Source: Pseudomonadota bacterium (GTDB lineage Bacteria > Pseudomonadota > Gammaproteobacteria > Steroidobacterales > Rariloculaceae). From it: DNA of 10,271 nucleotides. The stretch spans positions 1 through 10,271 of the forward strand of contig VYEH01000258.1 of the NCBI GenBank assembly GCA_009843005.1. The letters run 5' to 3'. The first letter of the stretch is position 1; each line of letters opens with the position of its first letter. Positions 6,504 to 10,271 of this stretch are shown here, piece after piece. The notes under the pieces are model-generated. The model saw only the letters and a list, made by a program, of their open reading frames with translations, ran no database searches and was not told the DNA's origin. A program made the position numbers and the translations under genes.

Positions 6504-6728
6504 ATGAACATCACGCTATCCGTAAACGAGCAGGTCGTCGCCGAGGCTCGAAGAATAGCCGCGCTTCGGGGAACGAGCCTGAATCAACTCGTTCGCGACT
6601 ATCTCCATCGATTGACTCAGCGAGAAAACCCCGAGCAAACGCTCGTGGAGTTGCAAGCCCTCTGGGACGAGGAGACTTATTCCTCAACCGGACCCTGGAC
6701 GCGTGATGAACTTCATGAGCGCACGTGA
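6504..6728 (+). CDS. vapB: VapB-type ribbon-helix-helix antitoxin
   Basis: 74-residue antitoxin of a type II toxin-antitoxin pair. MNITLSVNEQVVAEARRIAALRGTSLNQLVRDYL is a ribbon-helix-helix DNA-binding fold of the kind found in antitoxins of PIN-domain toxins (DUF6364-like): a short beta strand, helix A with EARRIAALRG, and helix B with SLNQLVRDYL. The rest (TLVELQALWDEE onward) is a short helix and acidic tail that would wrap the toxin. The 3' end overlaps the toxin gene by 14 bases, which indicates translational coupling. The ATG lies right at the predicted transcription start, so there is no leader. With the toxin it is expected to repress its own promoter through the palindrome just upstream. 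The pair sits between cysB and the rhodanese gene in the sulfur block. Confidence 0.88.
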   Translation: MNITLSVNEQVVAEARRIAALRGTSLNQLVRDYLHRLTQRENPEQTLVELQALWDEETYSSTGPWTRDELHERT

Positions 6729-7140
6729 GTTCATCGACACGAACGTGCTTGTCTACGCACACGATGACCGCCATCCGGCCAGGCAGGCTGCTGCCCGCGA
6801 GCTGATTGCCCGGCTCATGCGCGAACGGCGAGGCGTGCTCTCGCTACAGGTGCTGCAGGAATTCTATTCGGCGGCGACGCGCAAGCTGTCCATGTCAGGC
6901 GAAGCGGCGAAGGCGCGAATCATCCACTATATCCAGTTCGAGGTAATTACACTCGCCCCGGCGGATGTCCTCGCCGCGATCGACCTGCAAAGGTTGCACC
7001 GCTGGTCGTTCTGGGATTCCCTCATTGTCCGCGCCGCGCTGAAAGGCACTTGCGCACGGTTGCACACCGAAGACATGCACTCGGGACAAGTCATCGAGAC
7101 GGTCAGAATTCACAATCCTTTCGCTGTTCATCAGGATTGA
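6715..7140 (+). CDS. vapC: VapC-type PIN-domain ribonuclease toxin
   Basis: 141-residue single-domain PIN toxin, a magnesium-dependent endoribonuclease held inactive by the adjacent antitoxin. The acidic active-site residues are all visible: Asp8 in FIDTNVLVYA, Glu49 in VLQEFY, Asp101 in FWDSLIV and Asp120 in LHTEDM. Length is normal for the family, and the end RIHNPF is the usual closing strand, so the toxin appears intact. The start at ATG 6715 (MSAREFIDTN) is preferred by family fit; ATG 6706 and GTG 6703 are in frame and possible. None has a good ribosome-binding site, so expression probably depends on translation of the overlapping antitoxin. The next gene, a rhodanese, is convergent and ends 36 bases away. 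The RNA target is not predictable. Confidence 0.92.
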   Translation: MSAREFIDTNVLVYAHDDRHPARQAAARELIARLMRERRGVLSLQVLQEFYSAATRKLSMSGEAAKARIIHYIQFEVITLAPADVLAAIDLQRLHRWSFWDSLIVRAALKGTCARLHTEDMHSGQVIETVRIHNPFAVHQD

Positions 7141-7176
7141 AGCCCGGCCGCGGCGGGGGGTTCTGGAACGTACTGG

Positions 7177-7575
7177 CTACGATCCGTTGGCCAGCTCGAA
7201 TCCTTCATCCAGCCAGCCGGTGATTCCGCCGATCATTTCCTTTACCGGGTAACCGAGCCGGGCGAGACGCACCGCGGCCTTGTTGGCGCCGTTGCAGTGC
7301 GGTCCGGCACAATAGACCACGAAGGTCGAATCCGGTGCGAATGAGCGCATCCGTTCGCCAGTGATCCGAGCGTGCGGCAGGTTGATCGCTCCATCGACGT
7401 GTCCTTTGGCGAAGGCCTCCGGCGAGCGCACGTCCAGAAGCACGAAGTCCGTGGCTCCGCCAGCCAGGGACGCGTGCACATCCCAGCAATCGGTCTCGAA
7501 TCCAAGCCGGGCTTCGAAGTGGGCCAGAGCGTCGGCGGACGCGGCGGCCGGTGTCTCTGTTACCAATGATGTCAT
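7177..7575 (-). CDS. Single-domain rhodanese-like sulfurtransferase
   Basis: 132-residue cytoplasmic protein with one rhodanese domain, about residues 15-130. Recognisable parts are FVLLDVRSPEAFAKGHVDGAINLPH (44-68) and the active loop YCAGPHCNGANKAA (88-101), where Cys89 is the expected persulfide-bearing residue and Cys94 a second conserved cysteine. The closing LGYPVKEMIGGITGW (108-121) is typical. There is no signal peptide or membrane segment. The ATG at 7575 is chosen because AAGGAA lies about ten bases upstream; a start at 7629 would add a basic stretch without family support. The gene follows cysH on the same strand but has its own candidate promoter in the 199-base gap. The setting beside cysH and cysB suggests sulfur transfer or thiosulfate handling, but its donor and acceptor are unknown. 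Confidence 0.9.
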   Translation of the reverse strand: MTSLVTETPAAASADALAHFEARLGFETDCWDVHASLAGGATDFVLLDVRSPEAFAKGHVDGAINLPHARITGERMRSFAPDSTFVVYCAGPHCNGANKAAVRLARLGYPVKEMIGGITGWLDEGFELANGS

Positions 7576-7634
7576 ATTGAATCGTTCCTTCGATTTGGTT
7601 CGCGACCGGAAGCGCGCCGGTCTGGGCATTCGCC

Positions 7635-7664
7635 ACTATAAGCATTCTCCGGACAGGTGCTCAA
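7635..7664 (-). promoter_or_regulatory. Candidate sigma-70 promoter of the rhodanese gene
   Basis: On the minus strand TTGAGC (7664-7659) is followed after 18 bases by TATAGT (7640-7635), five of six matches at the -10. The predicted start near 7628 leaves a leader of about 53 bases before the ATG at 7575. This suggests transcription independent of cysH. Confidence 0.5.
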
Positions 7665-7774
7665 TAGCAGTTGCGAACAGACTGGCGCCATTGGCGGCCT
7701 GAACCGACCGATGGGCGCCGATAGACGGCCTGCGCCACGAAATCTCTGCTGACCGCTGATCAGTGACGTTTGAA

Positions 7775-8545
7775 CTAGACGTTCGCCAGATCGATCTCGT
7801 GCAGGCCGCACTCCCGCTTCAGGCCACCGAACCGGGTCTCGTCGATGTGTCCGACCTCGTGGACCGGCCGCGTCGAGTGCCGGTCGCCGATGGAAATGTA
7901 GCCTTTCGCCCACAGCGGGTGATAGGGGAGTTTGCGCCTGCGGAGGTAGCGGCCCACGTCGCGGTCGGTCCAGTCGGCAATGGGATGGACTTTCCAGCGC
8001 TCGCCGGCGATGGTCAGGAAGGGGATGTTCGCGCGCGAACCGGACTGCCGGCGCCGCAGGCCCGCGAACCAGGTGCCGGCTCCCAGGTCCCGCAGGGCGC
8101 GGCGCATGGGTTCCACCTTGTTGGTCTGGTTGTAGGCTTCGATTCCCTCCAGTCCCTCTTCCCACCGCCGGCCGAAACGGGCCTCCTGCCAGGCCGGCGA
8201 AATCGCGCTTCGATAGATCTTCAGATTCAGGTTCAGCCGCTCGCTGAGTTGATCGGCAAACCGGTACGTCTCGGGGAACAGGTAGCCGGTGTCCACGAGA
8301 ATGACCGGGATCCCGGGCGCGGCCTGCGCCAGAAGATGCAGCGAAACGGCGGCCTGGGCGCCGAAGCTGGAGCTCAGGACATGGTTACCCGGCAACCGTT
8401 CCAGCGACCAGTCCACACGCTCCTCGGCCGTCATGCGGGAGAACTCCCGCTCACAATGGGCGAGCGCGGCCTTGCGGCTTTCGTGCTCGTCGTACGCAAT
8501 CGACAGGGGATTACGTGGAAACAGGTCTGTCGCTATGGCGTTCAT
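7775..8545 (-). CDS. cysH: Phosphoadenosine phosphosulfate (PAPS) reductase, thioredoxin-dependent
   Basis: 256-residue CysH, which reduces PAPS to sulfite and PAP using thioredoxin or glutaredoxin, in the cytoplasm. Motifs in order: SSSFGAQAAVSLHL (58-71, nucleotide-binding loop), VDTGYLFPETYRF (84-96), NKVEPMRRAL (142-151), FAGLRRRQSGSRA (160-172), KVHPIADW (185-192), YHPLWAKGYISIGDRHS (208-224) and the catalytic tail KRECGLHE with Cys246. The CC and CxxC pairs that bind an iron-sulfur cluster in APS reductases are absent, so this is the PAPS type, closely similar to E. coli CysH. No strong ribosome-binding site precedes the ATG at 8545. The sulfite product needs a siroheme sulfite reductase, which ties the gene to cysG; CysB nearby is the likely regulator. 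Sulfite reductase genes are not in the window. Confidence 0.97.
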   Translation of the reverse strand: MNAIATDLFPRNPLSIAYDEHESRKAALAHCEREFSRMTAEERVDWSLERLPGNHVLSSSFGAQAAVSLHLLAQAAPGIPVILVDTGYLFPETYRFADQLSERLNLNLKIYRSAISPAWQEARFGRRWEEGLEGIEAYNQTNKVEPMRRALRDLGAGTWFAGLRRRQSGSRANIPFLTIAGERWKVHPIADWTDRDVGRYLRRRKLPYHPLWAKGYISIGDRHSTRPVHEVGHIDETRFGGLKRECGLHEIDLANV

Positions 8546-8781
8546 TTCGTTCGCTATCTCGTGGGAACGCGACGGTAATGCAAGTGCGGCGGAAGGTGAA
8601 CGACCAAGAATTCATGCCTCGATGCCGAGGACGCATAAGTTACGCAATTTTGGAATAGGCAAATTCCCCTGGCTTCTTTGCTGCCTGGCTGTCCGTCCTT
8701 GCCAGGCCCGAATTCGCACCCGGTCCGAGCGACATTCACACCCGATCCGGCCGTCCTGAAGCGGGCAACTGGCGCCGAAAA

Positions 8782-8795
8782 TGAAACCGCTTACA
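8782..8795. promoter_or_regulatory. LacI-family operator, upstream copy
   Basis: TGAAACCGCTTACA fits the LacI/GalR-type operator pattern TGNAANCGNTNNCA with a central CG. It lies about 30 bases upstream of the -35 of the receptor promoter. The identical sequence recurs at 8861; including flanking A residues, 17 bases are the same in both copies. Confidence 0.75.
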
Positions 8796-8824
8796 CTTTT
8801 TCGTGCAAAAACCACACAAAGGTG

Positions 8825-8853
8825 TTGACGAACGCCCCAAAGACGAGTAAATT
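8825..8853 (+). promoter_or_regulatory. Sigma-70 promoter of the right-hand TonB-dependent receptor
   Basis: TTGACG (8825-8830) and TAAATT (8848-8853) are separated by exactly 17 bases. The predicted start near 8860 leaves a leader of about 105 bases. One LacI-type operator lies upstream and another begins at the predicted start site, so repression would be direct. Confidence 0.75.
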
Positions 8854-8860
8854 CCGCAAA

Positions 8861-8874
8861 TGAAACCGCTTACA
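8861..8874. promoter_or_regulatory. LacI-family operator, downstream copy at the transcription start
   Basis: Second identical TGAAACCGCTTACA, starting seven bases after the -10 element, so it would cover about +1 to +14. Its centre is 79 bases from the centre of the upstream copy, about 7.5 helical turns. Position and match indicate a repressor site for a LacI-family regulator not encoded in the window. Confidence 0.78.
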
Positions 8875-8964
8875 TTTTTCTCGCTGCATGGGTGGGAAAT
8901 TAAAAATCACTAGCCGGGGCGGGTTGCGGTAGTTCACATCGGCGTAGTGGAGGAGAGCTTCAAG

Positions 8965-10271
8965 GTGGCAGCAAAGGTATTCAGAAAGTCTCCGGTTGCA
9001 ATGGCAGTTTCGCTCGCAATGACCGGTGGGGCGGCGTATGCACAGCAGGCGGGACCGGGTGCGCAACCGATGGAAGAGGTCGTGGTGACGGGTATCCGCC
9101 AGAGCCTGAGGGCCTCCATGGACCTCAAGCGTGGCGCGGACGGGGTCGTGGACGCCATCACGGCTGAAGACATCGGCGATTTTCCCGACAGCAACCTGGC
9201 GGAATCCCTGCAGCGGATTACGGGGGTTTCAATCGACCGGGAGCGGGGCGAAGGCAAGAGTGTTACGGTTCGCGGCTTCGGGCCGGCGTTCAATCTGGTC
9301 CTGTTGAATGGACGGCAGATGCCGACAGCGGATGGACTCAACAGATCATTCGATTTCGGCAATCTCGCCTCGGAAGGCATCTCCGCTGTGGAAGTCTACA
9401 AGAGCGGCCAGGCGGATGTGCCGACCGGCGGCATCGGTTCCACCCTGAATATCCGTACGACCCGACCGCTGGAAGCTCCCGGCATGAATTTCACCGCGGC
9501 CGCGAGTGGATTGACCGACCAGTCGACCGTGAAGGGCGACTCCTTTACGCCGGAAATTTCAGCCCTGTTTTCCAATACATTCGCAGACGACCGCGTCGGC
9601 ATCGCGCTGAGCGCCGTGCGGCAGGACCGGAACAACGGCGCCAATACCGCCAGCGTTGGAGGTTGGCGGACCTTTCCAGGAAATACGGACAACTGCTGGT
9701 GCGGCATCGGTCCATCCGAGTGGGGAGGCATTCCGCCTCATACCGATCCCAACCAGCAGAATCGGCCCGGAGAAGGCGACCTCTATTCGGTGCCGCAGAG
9801 TATTGGCTATGAACTGGCTGAGTACGACCGTGTTCGAACCAACGGTCAGTTAACGTTGCAGATGCAGGCGACGGATAGTCTGCGGGCGACACTGGACTAC
9901 ACGTTTTCGGAAGTCGAGCTGACGAGGACATACAGCAATTTGTCGGCCTGGTTCAATTTCGGCGCCCAGGAAACGCTCTGGACGGATGGGCCACAGGCAA
10001 GCCCACTGACGTACACCGAGAACCTGGCCGGGTCCGACTATTCCATGGGAGGTGGCGAGGATGCGTGGCGTACGCAGAACGGGTCCACGGGATTGAACCT
10101 GCTCTGGGATGTCTCAGACCGGTTTACGCTGGAGTTCGATCACCACAGTTCGAACGCGAAGCGCGCCCCCAACAGTCCTTTTGGCGACTCGTCCCTTCTT
10201 TCGCCCGCGTCATTTACCCGCGACAGGCCCACGGGATACTGTGGCGAACACCTCCCCGTACTGGTGGTGGG
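8965..10271 (+). CDS. TonB-dependent receptor, TIGR01782-like (Xanthomonas/Caulobacter type), 5' part
   Basis: First 435 residues of an outer-membrane TonB-dependent receptor; the frame is open to the right edge. The GTG start at 8965 is supported by GGAGGAGAG about eight bases upstream. A signal peptide spans residues 1-26 (basic KVFRK, a hydrophobic stretch, AYA before QQ). The TonB box region MEEVVVTGIRQSL starts at 36. The plug follows: ITAEDIGDFPDSNLAESLQRITGVSIDRE, VTVRGFGPAFNLVLLNGR, then VEVYKSGQADVPTGGIGSTLNIRT near 149-172. These are hallmarks of the TIGR01782-type family often used for carbohydrate uptake. Barrel strands then begin, including a Trp/Cys-rich NCWCG segment near 243-247. 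The LacI-type operators at its promoter fit sugar-inducible uptake, but the ligand is not known. Confidence 0.93.
   Translation, partial: MAAKVFRKSPVAMAVSLAMTGGAAYAQQAGPGAQPMEEVVVTGIRQSLRASMDLKRGADGVVDAITAEDIGDFPDSNLAESLQRITGVSIDRERGEGKSVTVRGFGPAFNLVLLNGRQMPTADGLNRSFDFGNLASEGISAVEVYKSGQADVPTGGIGSTLNIRTTRPLEAPGMNFTAAASGLTDQSTVKGDSFTPEISALFSNTFADDRVGIALSAVRQDRNNGANTASVGGWRTFPGNTDNCWCGIGPSEWGGIPPHTDPNQQNRPGEGDLYSVPQSIGYELAEYDRVRTNGQLTLQMQATDSLRATLDYTFSEVELTRTYSNLSAWFNFGAQETLWTDGPQASPLTYTENLAGSDYSMGGGEDAWRTQNGSTGLNLLWDVSDRFTLEFDHHSSNAKRAPNSPFGDSSLLSPASFTRDRPTGYCGEHLPVLVV

Larger units (their letters stand above)
8546..8964. other. Intergenic regulatory region between cysH and the right-hand receptor
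   Basis: 419 bases without a gene, upstream of two divergent genes. The cysH side includes an AT-rich stretch at about 8635-8665, unusual in this GC-rich DNA and a plausible CysB-dependent promoter region, though no clear boxes can be named. The receptor side holds the two LacI-type operators and the promoter listed separately, followed by a leader of about 105 bases. Short open frames here show no coding signs. Confidence 0.6.

Noticed and set aside
7604..7622. GACCGG/CCGGTC hairpin upstream of the rhodanese start
   Set aside because: Six base pairs in GC-rich DNA is within chance expectation and no supporting signal is present.
7775..8545. APS reductase rather than PAPS reductase
   Set aside because: The paired cysteines that bind the iron-sulfur cluster in APS reductases are missing, while KRECGLH and the E. 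coli-type motifs are present.
8633..8662. Defined cysH promoter or CysB box in the AT-rich stretch
   Set aside because: The best pair, TTGCCT and TTATGC on the minus strand, is a poor match, and CysB sites are too degenerate to call by eye.

Overview
The window is GC-rich bacterial chromosome with tightly packed genes. The proteins point to a Gammaproteobacterium: a CysB-type LysR regulator, an E. coli-like thioredoxin-dependent CysH, a fused CysG-type siroheme synthase, a CNNM/CBS transporter, and two TonB-dependent outer-membrane receptors. One receptor has the signature of the Xanthomonas/Caulobacter-type (TIGR01782-like) family. The mix of large receptors and toxin-antitoxin genes suggests a free-living or host-associated heterotroph, but the genus cannot be named from the sequence alone.

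Layout, left to right. (1) 2-1669 (+): 3' part of a TonB-dependent receptor. (2) 1661-4648 (-): an apparent operon read right to left, consisting of siroheme synthase cysG (interrupted by an in-frame TAG), a CNNM/CorC-family membrane protein, and a solitary Phd/YefM-type antitoxin whose end overlaps the receptor. (3) 4760-5179 (-): a small membrane-anchored coiled-coil protein with 11-residue repeats. (4) 5412-6422 (+): cysB. (5) 6504-7140 (+): a VapB/VapC toxin-antitoxin pair behind a palindromic, possibly leaderless promoter. (6) 7177-7575 (-): a single-domain rhodanese. (7) 7775-8545 (-): cysH. (8) 8546-8964: a 419-bp intergenic region with two identical LacI-type operators bracketing a good sigma-70 promoter. 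(9) 8965 to the right edge (+): a second TonB-dependent receptor, open at the window end.

The core theme is assimilatory sulfate reduction. CysB is the regulator, CysH reduces PAPS to sulfite, CysG makes the siroheme needed by sulfite reductase, and the rhodanese is a plausible sulfur-handling partner. The other genes of the pathway (cysDNC, cysIJ, cysK) are not in the window. The vapBC pair sits inside this sulfur block.

Most notable points: the amber codon together with a substituted catalytic lysine inside cysG; the paired LacI-type operators around the receptor promoter; the apparently leaderless vapB with its operator palindrome; the orphan antitoxin; and the exact 33-bp tandem duplication coding hendecad coiled-coil repeats.
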